64,000 nucleotides of DNA, taken from positions 44,304,288 through 44,368,287 of the forward strand of contig CM046457.1 of the NCBI GenBank assembly GCA_025506515.1. Direction: 5' to 3'. Source of the DNA: Flaveria trinervia (lineage: Eukaryota > Streptophyta > Magnoliopsida > Asterales > Asteraceae). Below are positions 10,527 through 22,436 of the stretch, piece after piece. Under the pieces are notes generated by a model, which was not told the DNA's origin, did no database searches, and saw only the letters and a list, made by a program, of their open reading frames with translations. Positions within the stretch are counted from its first letter, which is position 1. The number at the start of each line of letters is the position of its first letter. The translations under genes and the position numbers were made by a program.

Positions 10527-11163
10527 GAAGCCTAAGCTCACCATTTTTGGCAAGCTTTGGTGGGAGAGTTACTCTGCTGAATTCTCTCGGGAATCAAGAC
10601 TTGAAGATCATTCAGAGGCTCGGGAGGTGCATACAACACTTGGAAGAAGCTTGGGATCACCTAAACGTCATCCATTGTGGATTATCGGTTTGATTGTTCC
10701 ATTTCACCGATGATCACTTATCTATCTTCTTTGTTATCTGTTGTTATGTTAAAGCACATCATGAGCTAAACTCTATTTATCATCCTAATCGGATGAAACT
10801 TATGTAATTTGTGATGAACTAATGGTGTGATAAGTATTATGTCAATGTTACGGTGGTCTTGGGAAAACTATTGATGGGTAGCATCTACATTTGAACGGGA
10901 AGTTATAAATTTATGGTTTGTGATTGTAATTGTCATACAAGGTTGAAAACCGTATGAGTAACTTTCATTCACGAAACCGGTCTTCATAATAAATCCATGG
11001 CTGATGAACTAGAATGGTTATTAGAAATCTTATCACTTAAAACTAGAAATGGTACACTGCCTTTTGTGTGTGTGGTTTAGTATTAGTAACAACCAATTAA
11101 AACTGAATCTGTGCAATAAACCTTTATCAAAATATATATACTATCCGCAGACCATCAAGTTTT

Positions 11164-11183
11164 TGGCGTCGTTGCCGGGGACA
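11164..11183 (+). other. Ath1 primer binding site
   Basis: TGGCGTCGTTGCCGGGGACA a few bases after the LTR. This is the Athila/Tat-lineage primer site, reported as tRNA-Asp type; the canonical form has GCC where this has GTC. Confidence 0.8.
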
Positions 11184-11353
11184 CACGGCAGTTTGAAAGA
11201 CAAACTAAATTTTTGACTATCTTGCATATAACCTGTTAATATATTTTTGTTTAACTTCATTTTTATTCGTAGGTAGTTTGCCTTAGTTAGTTTAGTTATT
11301 TTTGCCTGATTCATTTTAAGCCTTAGTTAGTTTATGCTTCCTTAAGTTAGTGT
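11184..11353 (+). other. Ath1 untranslated leader
   Basis: 170 bp of T-rich sequence with repeated words CCTTAGTTAGTTTA; no coding signal seen. Confidence 0.6.
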
Positions 11354-12720
11354 ATGTCCGACTCGTCTAGTTCTGAACTTGTTCCGCCTCTTCTGGAACC
11401 CAAACGACTTTTCCGTCAATGATTGCGCAAAAGATCACAACAAGAAGCACCAGTCATTGAAGAAGACATTTTGGAAGATACACCATCCGAAGAAGACATG
11501 GCTAACCAAGACGAGGAAATGAAGATGACACACTATGCGACACCGTCAATAGATGGTTATGAGTCTAGTGTTGTCCAACCAGCAATAGCGGCCAACAATT
11601 TCGAGATTAAGTCTAGTATTATCCAACTAGTGGAAAACTCTGTTCAGTTCCATGGGTTACAAGACGAAGACCCTAATGCTCACATCTCACGATTCCTTCG
11701 TATCTCTACGACCTTCAAAATCAATAACTGTTCAGACGACGACATTCGACTAAGACTTTTTCCATTTTCACTTCGAGGCCGAGCTATCGATTGGCTTGAT
11801 TCACTCCTGCCTGGTTCCATCACCACATGGGCGGGAATGGCTGAACAATTCCTTTTGAAATACTTTCCACCCGATCGTACTGCCAAACTAAGAAGCAGCA
11901 TCACAAGTTTCCGTCAAGACAACGATGAATCATTACACGTAGCATGGGAGAGATATAAAGGTCTCCTTCGGAGATGCCCGTATCACAGACTTGATCTATG
12001 GCTGAAGTGTCAAACCTTTTACGATGCGATTATCGGAGCCCACAAGCAAGCAGTAGACCAAAGTGCTGGAGGAGATTTTGGAAGTGTCACGCCAACAGAA
12101 GCATATCAAGCCTTAGAAAGAGCAGCTAAGAAGAGCTTTGCTTACAATCCTTTAAGAACCAAACCCAGTTCTAAAGGTATTCATCAAGTAGACTCTGAAA
12201 CCCTAATTGCAGCCCAATTAGAAGCTCTAACCAAAAAATTTGAACAATTGCGAAGCGAGCTAAAGAAAACTCCAACACGATGCAACACATGTGGAAATTC
12301 ACACAAGGCCAACGAGTGCCCACAAGGCGTTATGATGGTTGAAGATGTTGACTACGTAGGAGGCCCAAACAACACATACAATTCAAATTGGAGAAACAAC
12401 TTGAATTATAGAGATGCTGGCAGTAACCAACAATTATCTGGATTCAACCAAAGGCCACCTTACCAACAACAGAAACCACCATACCAAGGTCCAAGCAGTA
12501 GTAACCAAGACCGTGGAGCATCATCAATGGAAGACTTATTACAGAAATTGTTGTTAACCACACAAGCCACAGATGAGTACATCCGGAAATCTGATCGAAG
12601 AAATGAGGAGCGTTCCAAAGAAACGAAGCTGGCATCAAAAGCATCAAAGCATCATTACAGACCATAGAGCACCAAGTAGGTCAAATAGCACAACAACTCT
12701 CTGAAAGACCTCAAGGAGCT
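11354..12720 (+). pseudogene. Ath1 gag
   Basis: Athila gag polyprotein. The ATG at 11354 opens MSDSSSSELVPPLLEPKR and runs into a TGA at 11420-11422; the same frame continues to 12667. The capsid core (Retrotrans_gag) is clear: FHGLQDEDPNAHISRFL, LRLFPFSLRGRAIDWLDSL, WAGMAEQFLLKYFPP. A Cys/His cluster CNTCGNSHKANEC follows near 12290. A frameshift near 12640 displaces the family's TIEHQVGQIAQQLSERPQG segment, which is readable in the next frame and leads into the protease region. Gag forms the particle that carries element RNA. Confidence 0.9.
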
Positions 12721-13540
12721 TTGCCCAGCAACACTGTGACAAACCCTAATTCTCAAGTCAAAGCCATCACCACCAGGAGTGGCAAAACCACTAAAGGTGA
12801 TGCACCCGCATTACAACCCATCCTTGAAGAAGTAGAAACTGAAACTCCAAGTAATGCGAGTGATAAGAAAAAGCAACCCGTTGTTATTGAAGAACCAGCA
12901 AAGAAATACGTTCCACCACCACCTTATGTTCCACCACCTCCATATCCAGGTCGTTTGAGACAACAAAGAATGGAGGCACAATATGGCAAATTCCTTGGGT
13001 TGTTCAAGCAACTCCATATCAATCTGCCTTTGGTGGAGGCCTTAGCACAAATGCCAAACTACGCTAAGTTTCTAAAAGGTGTCTTGTCAAACAAAATAGA
13101 AGATGGAAGAGTTATCACACGTAGTTTTGAATGAGGAATGCTCTGCAGTTCTTCAAAACAAACTACCTCAAAAGATGACTGATCCAGGAAGTTTCACCAT
13201 ACATTGCCTAATAGGAAATCTTTCTGTCAATAATGCGTTAGCTGATTTAGGTGCTAGCATTAACCTTATGCCTTATGCGGATTTTGAAAAGTTAAACTTA
13301 GGTGAGCCTAGACCTACCCGTATGAGCATCCAGTTAGCTGACCGTTCTGTCAAATATCCGAGGGGCATCGTTGAAAATCTCTTAGTTAAAATTGACAAAT
13401 TCGTATTTCCCGTTGATTTTGTGATCCTAGACATGGATGAGGACAAAAATGTTCCTCTTATCCTAGGTCGACCTTTCTTAGCGACTGCTCAAGCCCTCAT
13501 TGATGTTTGTACAGGCAACTCACGCTTAGAGTAGATGAGG
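12721..13540 (+). pseudogene. Ath1 gag-pol linker and aspartic protease
   Basis: The first part (12721-13134) has the Athila linker KAITTRSGK and a proline-rich run YVPPPPYVPPPPYPGRLRQQ, followed by LFKQLHINLPLVEALAQMPNYAKFLK. The frame then shifts near 13110. The protease follows with the active site ADLGASINLMPY (Asp codon about 13244) and the second motif VPLILGRPFLATAQALID. The catalytic Asp and flap-side features look sound, but the frame breaks again after ALIDV (about 13510). Confidence 0.9.
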
Positions 13541-15360
13541 AGGAAGTTACTTTCGATATAGGCCAATCCATGAAACACCCTTAACATCATGATGACTCAC
13601 TTTATTACGTTGATGCTTGCGATTCAATCATAAGTTGTCATTTGAAGGAAGCCCTTCAAAATGAAGCTTGTAATACTCAATTAATAGAAGTCACAATCAC
13701 CAAACCCATCTGTGAAAACCAACTCATTCCAGAACTTGAAGTTGACGAAACAGCATTTCATCAAGAAGCATTTGAGATCATTGAGCAAGACTTAGAACCA
13801 AAAGCCAAACCTTCTATCGAAGACCCTCCAGTCTTAGAGCTCAAAGAGCTTCCGTCTCATCTCGAATACGCTTTTCTTGAAAACACATCTTAACTTCCTG
13901 TCATAATTTCATCCGCCTTATCAATTGATGAGAAGAACAAGTTACTCAATGTGCTTAAGGCACACAAATGAGCAATTGCATGGAAAATCATGGACATTAA
14001 GGGAATCAATCCATCCTTTTGCACTCATGAAATATTGATGGAGGAGAACTTCAAATCCGTCATTCAACCTCAAAGACGTTTAAACCCGAGCATGCAAGAG
14101 GTGGTGAAGAAAGAAGTAATCAAACTGCTAGATGTCGGTTTGATTTACCCTATTTCTGATTCGCCTTGGGTCAGTCCCGTCCAAGTTGTTCCAAAGAAAG
14201 GAGGAATGACTGTTGTAACTAACGAGAAGAATGAGCTTATTCCCACTTGTACGGTTACAGGATGGAGAGTTTGCATAGACTATCGCAAACTCAATGACGC
14301 CACAAGGAAAGATCACTTCCCTCTTCCTTTCATCGACCAAATTCTTGAGAGATTGTCTGGAAAAATGTTATGTTGTTTTTTGGATGGTTTCTGAGGTTAT
14401 TTTCAAATTCCTATTGCTCCCGAAGATCAAGAAAAGACAACATTCACCTGTCCATATGGCACATTTGCTTATCGGCGAATGCCCTTTGGCTTGTGTAATG
14501 CTCCGGCTACATTTCAAAGATGCATGGTAGCAATTTTTCATGACATGATTGAACACTCAATGGAAGTTTTCATGGATGATTTATCCATCTTTGGAAACTC
14601 ATTTGAGCAGTGTCTTGAAAACCTGGAAAAGATGCTAGTTAGATGTGAAGACTCCAACCTTGTTTTAAATTGGGAAAAGTGCCACTTCCTGGTTACGGAA
14701 GGAATAGTGTTAGGACACAAAATCTCTCGAGCGGGGCTTGAAGTCGATCAAGCCAAAGTCGACACTATTTCTAAACTTCCGCATCCCACAACCGTGAAAG
14801 ACATCAGAAGTTTCCTAGGACATGCAGGATTCTACCATTGTTTCATTAAAGATTTCTCAAAAATCGCTCGACCAATGACTCAACTCCTGGAGAAAGATGT
14901 GAAATTCGTATTTTCTGATGAATGCATTAGTGCATTCAAATTGCTTAAGGAGAGATTGGTAACTGCTCCAATCATGGTTTCCCCAAATTGGACACTACCA
15001 TTTGAGCTCATGTGCGATGCAAGCGATTTCGCGGTGGGAGCTGTATTAGGACAGAGGAAAGACAAGCAATTTCACCGAATTCATTATACGAGCAAAACCC
15101 TAAACAATGCACAAGAAAACTACACTACCACCAAAAAGAACTTCTTGCAGTAGTTTTCGCGTTCGATAAATTCTGCTTGTATCTCATCCTTTCAAAGACA
15201 ATTTTTTACACCGATCATGCAGCCCTTCGTTATTTGTTCAACAAACAAGATGCAAAGCTGAGATTGATACGTTGGATTCTTCTGCTTCAAGAATTTGATA
15301 TCGAAATTCGTGATAAGAAAGGAGCGGAAAATCTAGCGGCTGATCATCTCTCGCGCCTTG
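13541..15360 (+). pseudogene. Ath1 reverse transcriptase and RNase H
   Basis: RVT_1 with WVSPVQVVPKKGG, CIDYRKLND and FLDGF, then a TGA at 14392-14394, then in the next frame MPFGLCNAPATFQRCM and the catalytic FMDDLSIFG (about 14568-14594). RNase H begins at CDASDFAVGAVLGQRKDK (about 15014). A frameshift near 15130 moves to another frame with ELLAVVFAFDKF, FYTDHAALRYL and AADHLSRL. The N-terminal acidic stretch 13640-13890 (LEVDETAFHQEAFEIIEQDL) is the usual Athila spacer before reverse transcriptase. At least three disablements. Confidence 0.9.
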
Positions 15361-16820
15361 AGGATTCAAGTCCTTCACGAACTGAGGAAGCCAAAATAAA
15401 CCACAATTTTCCTCATGAATTCCTTATGCACATTCAATTCTCAATCGATGAACATCCTTGGTTCGCCAATTTTGTGATTTACTTAGCAAGCGGAATCCTT
15501 CTCAAAGGAATGACTTATCAGCAAAAGAAGAAGTTCTTTACTGATATCAAACATTACTATTGGGAGGATCCGTATCTATTTAGAATCGGTGCAGACCAAC
15601 TCATTCGAAGATGCGTATACGGAAGTGAAGCTGAACAAATTCTAAGGCACTGTCATGAAGGACCCACAGGAGGACACCATGGAGCAACCTTAACAGCCAA
15701 GAAAGTATTCGACTCTAGATTCTACTGGCCCATAATCTTCAAAGATGCCCATAACATGGTACGCACCTGTGATGCATGTCAAAGAGCAACCAATATCTCG
15801 ACACTGGATGAGATGCCTCAGAAACCAGTTCAAGTATGCGAGATATTTGATATATGGGGTATTGATTTCATAGGGCCATTTCCGGTGTCATTTGGCAATC
15901 ATTACATCTTGGTAGCAGTTGATTACGTCTCAAAATGGGCTGAAGCTCAAGCTCTGCCTACTAATGATGCCAGGAACGTTGTCAAATTCCTTATGAAACT
16001 ATTTTCTCATTTTGGTACCCCTAAAGCTCTGATTAGTGAGCGAGGAACTCATTTCTGTAACAATCAGCTTGAAAGAGCAATGGCACGTTATGGAGTTCAC
16101 CATCGCTTTACAACTGCTTACCATCCCCAAGCGAATGGGCAAGCCGAAGTCACTAACCGAGGTATCAAACGAATCCTTGAGAAAACTGTAGGTCAAAATC
16201 ATAAGGACTGGTCTATCAAGTTAGATGATGCATTATGGGCTTTTCGAACAGTCTATAAGACTCCTATCGGCACAACACCGTTTAAACTAGTTTATGGGAA
16301 GTCGTGTTATCTACTTGTAGAACTAGAGCATAAGGCCTTTTGGGCACTTAAAGCAGCAAACCTGGACCAAGACCTTGCAGGAAATTATCGATTCCTACAA
16401 ATTCACGAATTGGAGGAATTGAGGGAACAAGCGTATGAAAACGCTAGGGTTTACAAAGAAAAGAAAAGGAAATTCCACGACGCTCGATTAAAGAGCACAA
16501 AACAATTTCATGTGGGAGAACGTGTCTTACTGTATAACTCTCGTTTACGTTTATTTCCCAGAAAACTAAAATCACGTTGGTCTGGACCTTATACGATCAA
16601 AAACGTGTTTCTGAATGGTGCCATTGAAATTTACAACCATGCAGGTTTAAGTTTCAAAGTAAATGGTCATCGTTTGAAACCGTATAATGATGGACCAACC
16701 AAGATCTCTTCGGAGGAATTAAACCTCCACCCCAATGAAAACTACGTGTGGGGAAGGGTCATGTCGAAGACCCGAAACTTAAGTGCGGCACCTGTACATA
16801 CATTTTTTTTCATTTTTTAG
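15361..16820 (+). pseudogene. Ath1 integrase
   Basis: Integrase within one open frame (15012-16820), so the best preserved part of the element. The zinc-binding H2C2 region reads LRHCHEGPTGGHHG then CDACQ. The catalytic core has the first Asp in WGIDFIGPFP; at the second Asp position the sequence is ISERGTHFCN, where GAG at 16038-16040 gives Glu instead of the family's Asp (ISDRGTHF); the third residue, Glu, is in GQAEVTNRGIKRILEKTV. The tail has FHVGERVLLYNSRLRLFPRKLKSRW and SGPYTI, with no chromodomain, as expected for Athila. Confidence 0.9.
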
Positions 16821-17698
16821 AAAATTTTTAGGACTTCACAAGCATAAGAATTGACACCACCTGCCAATTTTCATCCTTTTGTCCTTTTCCATTCAATGTT
16901 GCATGATAAAAACCGAGCTAATATGCCTGCAAAGTAGTATCCACTTTCAATTCTATCTTCTTTTCCATTTTTCTTTCATTTGTTCAAGTGTTCTTGCAAG
17001 AGTATTTAGCCAAGAGGTTAGCATACTAATTCCTTTGATTATGAAAGTCATTTACATGTAGTTAGGTGATTAGGTCTCTAAACAACCGAAATCCTAGCAA
17101 TTATGTGTAAAACTTGTTCTTAAACGTGTTATGGAATGTTAAATGCTTTTAACCTACTTGTTCATGTTTATTCTTGTAGTAGATTAGTGTTAATTAGTGT
17201 GTTTAGTTAGATATTAGTATGTTTAGTTGGTTAGTTAGTTGTTTTCTTTTTTATTATTAACATGACTATCTTCATAACTCGTGGTGAAACCTTTGTTAAT
17301 CATGTTCAAGTTACAAGAATTCTCAAGTGATGTAAAACAATATATATTTTTAGTATCTTGAATTATTAGCAAATGATTAAAATGTTCAACATATGATCTT
17401 TGATTTTCGAAGCAAGAAAATGTTAAACCCATGCTTAATCAACGATTTACAAAAAAACCACGATTGCTCGAGTCAAGATTTCATGCCCAAACATGTTAAC
17501 CGCACCCCCACGTTGTATAAAGCGCACCCCCATGTTCAAAAAAAAATTTTCCTTGGATGATAAATTCTTAACTATTTTTGAACATGAATTGAATCATTAT
17601 GGTGTTATGTCTTGAAAAACATATGATTTTCACTAACATCATGAGACTGCTTAAGAAATTTGTTTTGTATAGATAATTTATTTTTAAATTTCAGGATC
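16821..17698 (+). other. Ath1 spacer between pol and ORF-1 region
   Basis: About 880 bp without coding signal, T-rich. It ends in TTTTTAAATTTCAG just before the ATG at 17699, a good splice acceptor, consistent with env-like proteins of such elements being made from a spliced RNA. The words CGCACCCCCACGTT and GCACCCCCATGTT at about 17500-17540 resemble phrases of the LTR. Confidence 0.55.
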
Positions 17699-18860
17699 AT
17701 GAAGCATCCCTACTTACATTTTGGAGGGAGCCACGAGAGCTGGTGTCATGATAGACTTCAAAGATTGCTACAAAGGGTCGAAAGATCCCACTTACAAGCA
17801 GATGAAGAAACACTAGCGGCAGTCGGGCAGCTAGAAAGATACAATAATTTATTAAGTGTCCGTGGAAACGTCTATTTTCACAAAATAGACCTTCCGTTTA
17901 TGAACTGACTCTTGAATTTTTAGCATCTTTTAAATTTAGCATGAAAGACTTGATCCTTGGGATGAAAATGCAGTTTCATTCAGACTAGCTGGGAATTGGC
18001 ATAAGACATCCATTGCCTTGTTCGGTGTCTATTATGGAATATACACGGAACAAGAAATGGAGGAGGAGGCTATATCTGGAATGTCGGCGTATCATACCTT
18101 CCGGAGGAAGAAAGTAGAGACGCGGAAAGTGGTGCAATGAGGAAAGCATTTTGGGAGCGGATTGGAATCAGAGGGTTCAACTCGAGCAAAACAAAAAGCA
18201 GTCAGATACGAGACCCGCTGTTGCGATACATTCATCGGTTACTCAGCCATTCCATAACAACTCGTGGTCAAAGCGAGGGAGTTGTTAATTTGAGGGACTT
18301 GTTTATTTTATATTGTATGGTTAATCAGTTGCCATGTAATATTGGGTATTTGTTTTGTAATCTTTTTGCCAGGAACGCGATTGCAGGTGCTCCAACACCC
18401 ATGTTTGGAGGAAGCTGGATTTTGAACCTGTATGAAAGCTATGGTTATAACACTGAAGGAACCAAAGGAGTGATGCCAGGACTGTTGGACTTGAGCATCT
18501 GTACAAGTATGTACATGGTGAAAAGTTTACCAAATGGGCAGCCGAGATTCATGGATAAGAAGGGACAAATCTGGGATCCGGCGGATCCCGAAGAAATTAT
18601 CATAGACCTCGACATGCCGATACAGCCGAAGGAGCCAGAGCTGGATCTTCAAGTTCACGAACAAGGGAATTTCCAACCATGTTAGACCTTTATGAGTCAA
18701 TCCAAACCACCGAAACCCATGCAAGGCGATCATTTGAATATGCCCAACGAGCCTTCAATCGAGTCGAAAATCTGAATTCCTGAGTCGATGACTTGAGCAG
18801 AGATGTCACGTACATCAGAAACCGAATGTACCACGAGTGGGGGGATATCCCACCATAAAG
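17699..18860 (+). pseudogene. Ath1 Athila ORF-1 / env-like region
   Basis: ATG at 17699 opens MKHPYLHFGGSHESWCHDRL. After frameshifts near 17890 and 17960 the text goes on with FASFKF-like and FGVYYGIYTEQEMEEEA segments, then from 18137 an open frame with DPLLRYIHRLLSHSITTRGQ, NLRDLFILYCMVNQLP and APTPMFGGSWILNLYESYGY. This is the conserved region of the Athila ORF-1 family (PF03078), long discussed as env-like although no fusion function is shown. Later parts (18680-18860) read RRSFEYAQRAFNRVENL, a likely coiled coil. I see no convincing transmembrane segment. Broken in several frames. Confidence 0.75.
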
Positions 18861-19811
18861 CCCTTGAAAACCGTATCATTTTCGGGGCCCCGGCACAGTT
18901 GTTTTGTGCCAATCTATCTTTTAATTTATGTCGTTTTGTTTTTATTTTGTGTGCTTAGGATTTTAATGCTTTCAATAAATTGGTGACATTTCAGGTGATG
19001 CTAAGGATTCTAACAACGCGAGGGCAACCAAACACAAGTGAAAAATTAATCATTTTTAGGGGAGTTATTTCGTTACCTTTCTCGATCATGAATATTTTAA
19101 TCACATTGAGGACAATGTGAATTTTAAGTGTGGGGATGGGAGTAATGCATTTGACTTTGCTAAAGAGGTCCAAATTAAAAATTTTAAGAAAAGATCACTT
19201 ATCAAATATATTTTGTGACAAGAAACCAAAAATTTATATAATTTTGATAAACCAAATTATAAATATACGTTTTCGGGAAATAAAGAAGTAAATCCATGAC
19301 GTCCAAATAAAAATTGAAAATGTTTTTTGTGATATCCTTAAAAGCAATAATCTAGTAAAATATTTAATCATGTAAAATGAAACACTTTTACCCAATTCCA
19401 TCCGTATGTGAGTTTATTTTTAGCTTTAAACAAGCTTTTGCAAGTTGCAATTCTACTTTCATTCTGGATTTAATTGAGGGTGCCATATGATACGTGTGAT
19501 TAGAACTTATTTTGGGTATACATTTCAAGACCTTAATTAGTATTTGTTGCATAAAAATAAGTTAGGCACTAGGAAACCTTAACCATTCAAGCCCCCAACC
19601 AGTGTCTTTAATTTTCCTTACCCGAACGTCAACCCTAGTTAGCCCCGTTGAGCTTAAACGTTTTTATCTTTCAATCACCCGAGTCACCAAGTCATTTAAC
19701 CAAAAAGCCTTCAACAAAATCCGTTTTCGTTAAAGACACGTTTTTGGCTTATGTCAAAAAAAATAAAAAAAATAAAAATAACTAAAAAAATGGTCTTTTA
19801 CCGGCAGACCT
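18861..19811 (+). other. Ath1 3' noncoding part
   Basis: No coding signal recognised. It includes a poly-purine-like CAAGTGTGGGGATG-like phrase near 19128 (TTTTAAGTGTGGGGATGGG), which resembles the real polypurine tract at 20761, and an A-rich run at 19755-19790. Confidence 0.5.
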
Positions 19812-20240
19812 TAAAGAACTGGAATCCATTCTTTTGATTTCAATTTGCTTTGTTGCCTTCATCACGCAAAACCGGGACTTCCCCCGGAAATCCGCGAACA
19901 AATTTTCAATCTCACGTTTAACGCAAGAAAGAAATGGCGAAAAAAGGAACAAGTTCCGCCATTTTGTGGGATTTCAAAAAGTGCTTTAAAGAGACGGGCG
20001 AAAAGATATGAAAGATGCCCGAATTGTGGAAATTGGTCCCATAATGGAAAATGCAAAAAGAATCAAACTAAATCTCAATACGAATACACAGAATTAATCC
20101 AATTGGGTGCTATTAGGCTTCAAGCTGAACGATCCTTGAGAAAGGATAGTTTTGTGTATCTTCGGGTAAAAGATGAAGTACGATTCTTGAAAGAAAAATA
20201 CGGTCTTGACAATCTGACCTTAAACGAGTCCTCAAGCTAG
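19812..20240 (+). pseudogene. Unrecognised reading frame with CCHC-like knuckle
   Basis: Open frame from the stop at 19812 to 20240 without any ATG; the first Leu codon usable as an edge is at 19845. About 130 residues: LPPEIREQIFNLTFNARKKW, then a basic stretch SKSALKRRAKRYER, then CPNCGNWSHNGKCKK (C-x2-C-x4-H-x3-C, one residue short of a classical CCHC knuckle), then YEYTELIQLGAIRLQAERSL and RVKDEVRFLKEKYGL, likely helical. It lies between the ORF-1 region and the 3' LTR of Ath1, in the sense direction. I do not recognise the family. It could be a 3' accessory gene of this Athila lineage or a captured host exon. Lack of ATG suggests decay or use as a spliced exon. Confidence 0.5.
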
Positions 20241-20760
20241 CATATCCCTTCTAGCTTGAAGTATTGTATAGGGAACCTTTATTGCTTTCCTTGTACTTGT
20301 GTTAGAAAAATAAGCCAAGACCGTCGTCTTTAGCAATTAGCCACTCTTTCCAAATATGCCATACCCGAGCCCGAGCCAAGTTACAACCCATCAGAGACCT
20401 AATGATTTATGCAAATAAATATCTAAGTAGGTGGAGATTTGATCCCTTAACAAGCATATGATTTCACACGTATTCATACTAGGCAATTAAGTGTCTTAGT
20501 CATACTTAATCTTGATTATGACTCCACATATTTAGCCGAGTGTGAGTGCATCTTGTGAGAAGTGTAGATTTTTACATGATAATAATCTTTAATGACCAAC
20601 CTATTGCTTGCTAGGATATCGTTTTACATGTGCTTAGAATATTTATATTTGGATAGTATTTACTTGCATACTTCTCGAAAGACATGTTTATAATTTGATT
20701 TCTTTGGTTTTTGGTGGAATTGTCATTTTAAGTGATTTTTGCTTGAGGACAAGCAAAGTT
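20241..20760 (+). other. Ath1 3' untranslated part
   Basis: About 520 bp of AT-rich sequence before the polypurine tract. I see no coding signal, only short repeated words. Confidence 0.5.
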
Positions 20761-20776
20761 CAAGTGTGGGGATGTT
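20761..20776 (+). other. Ath1 polypurine tract
   Basis: CAAGTGTGGGGATGTT directly before the 3' LTR; this AGTGTGGGGAT form is typical of Athila elements. Confidence 0.85.
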
Positions 20777-22436
20777 TGATGTGCTCCAAATTTTACATAA
20801 AAATCTTATCAAAAGCACATCAATTATTCCTTAATATCTTCCTTAAAATGATGAAAATGTACTTAAAAGTGTTAAATTGTGTTTTAGGTGTTTAAAAGGG
20901 CAAGATGGACAAAAGGAGCATATTTAACAAGAAATTGAAGCAATCCGAGCGTTGGACTCCAAGCATAGGGTCGTGCCTCATTAAGCACGCCCCCATGCCT
21001 TGCCAGAAACACACCCCCGTGCTAAATTAACACACCCCCGTGCTTGGACATCCGACAGGACAAAAAGTACTATCCCCTAAAAGTAGACACGGGGCTGTGC
21101 CCCACCACCAACACGGGGTTCTGCCCCATTTAGCACGGGGCCGTGCCCGACATAACCTGCACGTACGAGCCGACCAACTTTCGTAAGCATTGTACTAGCA
21201 CGGGGTCGTGTCTTTTAGGCACGGGGCCGTGCTTAAACACTCCAGAAAGCCTATAAATAGAAACCTAAGCTCACCATTTTAGGCAAGCTTTGGTGGGAGA
21301 GTTACTCTACTGAATTCTCTTGGGAATCAAGACTTCAAGATCATTCGGAGGCTCGGGAGGTGCATACAACACTTGGAAGAAGCTTGGGATCACCTAAACG
21401 TCATCCATTGTGGATTATCGTTTGATTGTTCCATTTCACCGATGATCACTTATCTATCTTCTCTGTTATCTGTTGTTATGTTAAAGCTCATCATGAGCTA
21501 AACTCTATTTATCATCCTAATCGGATGAAACTTATGTAATTTGTGATGAACTAATGGTGTGATAAGTATTATGTCAATGTTAGGGTGGTCTTGGGAAAAC
21601 TATTGGTGGGTAGCATCTACATTTGAACGGGAAGTTATAACTTTATGGTTTGTGATTGTAATTGTCATACAAGGTTGAAAACCGTATAAGTAACTTTCAT
21701 TCGCGAAACCGGTCTTCATAATAAATCCATGGCTAATGAACTAGAAATGGTTATTAGAAAGCATATCACTTTAACTTCCTGATCATTTGCGGGTTCCCTT
21801 TTATTAGTTCGGAAACTTCAGTAATTGTTACGGTTTTCTAAAATTAATGGTATGTTTGGAAGGAACCTGATCAACTCTCTTTTTAACATTAAATTATGTT
21901 TTCAGAAATCGTATGTCAAATAGGACACAAAAGATTTACCTACATTCCTAGGGCTTTGATCTGAGCAGTAAAATCAGCCTGACAGGATCAAGTCACTACG
22001 GCAGCAGGATAGTCGAGAAATCGTGCCGACTCATCTTTATAAACATTAACATAATCACATCACCTCACCAATTCATCATAATTACATAAGAGGATTCTAA
22101 TTAGGATGATAACTTTTATTCCCTGATTTTAAATCCAAACGCTTCAATTCTTATTTTACTTTCTTTTTATTACTGTTTACTTTTAAACCCAAAAAAATCT
22201 TTCTAATACAAAATATCACTTTCTTTAACAAAAACCAAATCTGATAGTCAAACATCAAGTTTGTTGAGTAGGCTAGGTGTGTCCACGGATTGATACTCGG
22301 TTCTTATCAACACTATATTACCACACGACAAGTACACTGCCTTTTGTGTGTGTGGTTTAGTATTAGTAACAACCAATTAAAACTGAATCTGTGCAATAAA
22401 CCATTAACAAATATATATACTATCCGCAGACCATCA
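20777..22436 (+). repeat. Ath1 3' LTR
   Basis: 1,660 bp, same ends as the 5' LTR. It keeps the 559-bp block 21773-22331 that the 5' LTR lost. One hairpin unit only at 21088-21105. TATAAATA at 21252-21259 sits in the same context as in the 5' LTR. Confidence 0.95.
21252..21259 (+). promoter_or_regulatory. Ath1 3' LTR TATA box
   Basis: TATAAATA, in the same context as in the 5' LTR (GCCTATAAATAGAA). If active it would read out into the Tek1 LTR to the right. Confidence 0.55.

Larger units (their letters stand above)
9977..11157 (+). repeat. Ath1 5' LTR
   Basis: 1,181 bp, TGATGTGCTCC...CAGACCATCA. Relative to the 3' LTR it lacks the counterpart of 21773-22331 and carries four instead of one GC-rich hairpin units. 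At the deletion point (11040-11053) it has a copy of AACTAGAAATGGT, probably filler from about 11008. Confidence 0.95.
9977..22436 (+). mobile_element. Ath1: full-length Athila-type gypsy element, degenerate
   Basis: Plus-strand element of 12,460 bp with both LTRs (9977-11157 and 20777-22436), a primer site of the Athila/Tat kind, gag, protease, reverse transcriptase-RNase H, integrase, an Athila ORF-1/env-like region, a long 3' noncoding part and a polypurine tract. Target duplication CGCAC at 9972-9976 and 22437-22441 is perfect. Coding regions have at least six stops or frameshifts. The LTRs differ by a 559-bp deletion and a repeat expansion in the left one. Confidence 0.95.

Noticed and set aside
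18727..18912. Minus-strand frames inside Ath1 (for example 18321-18533, 18527-18912)
   Set aside because: Shadows of the plus-strand Athila ORF-1 region; no motif of their own.
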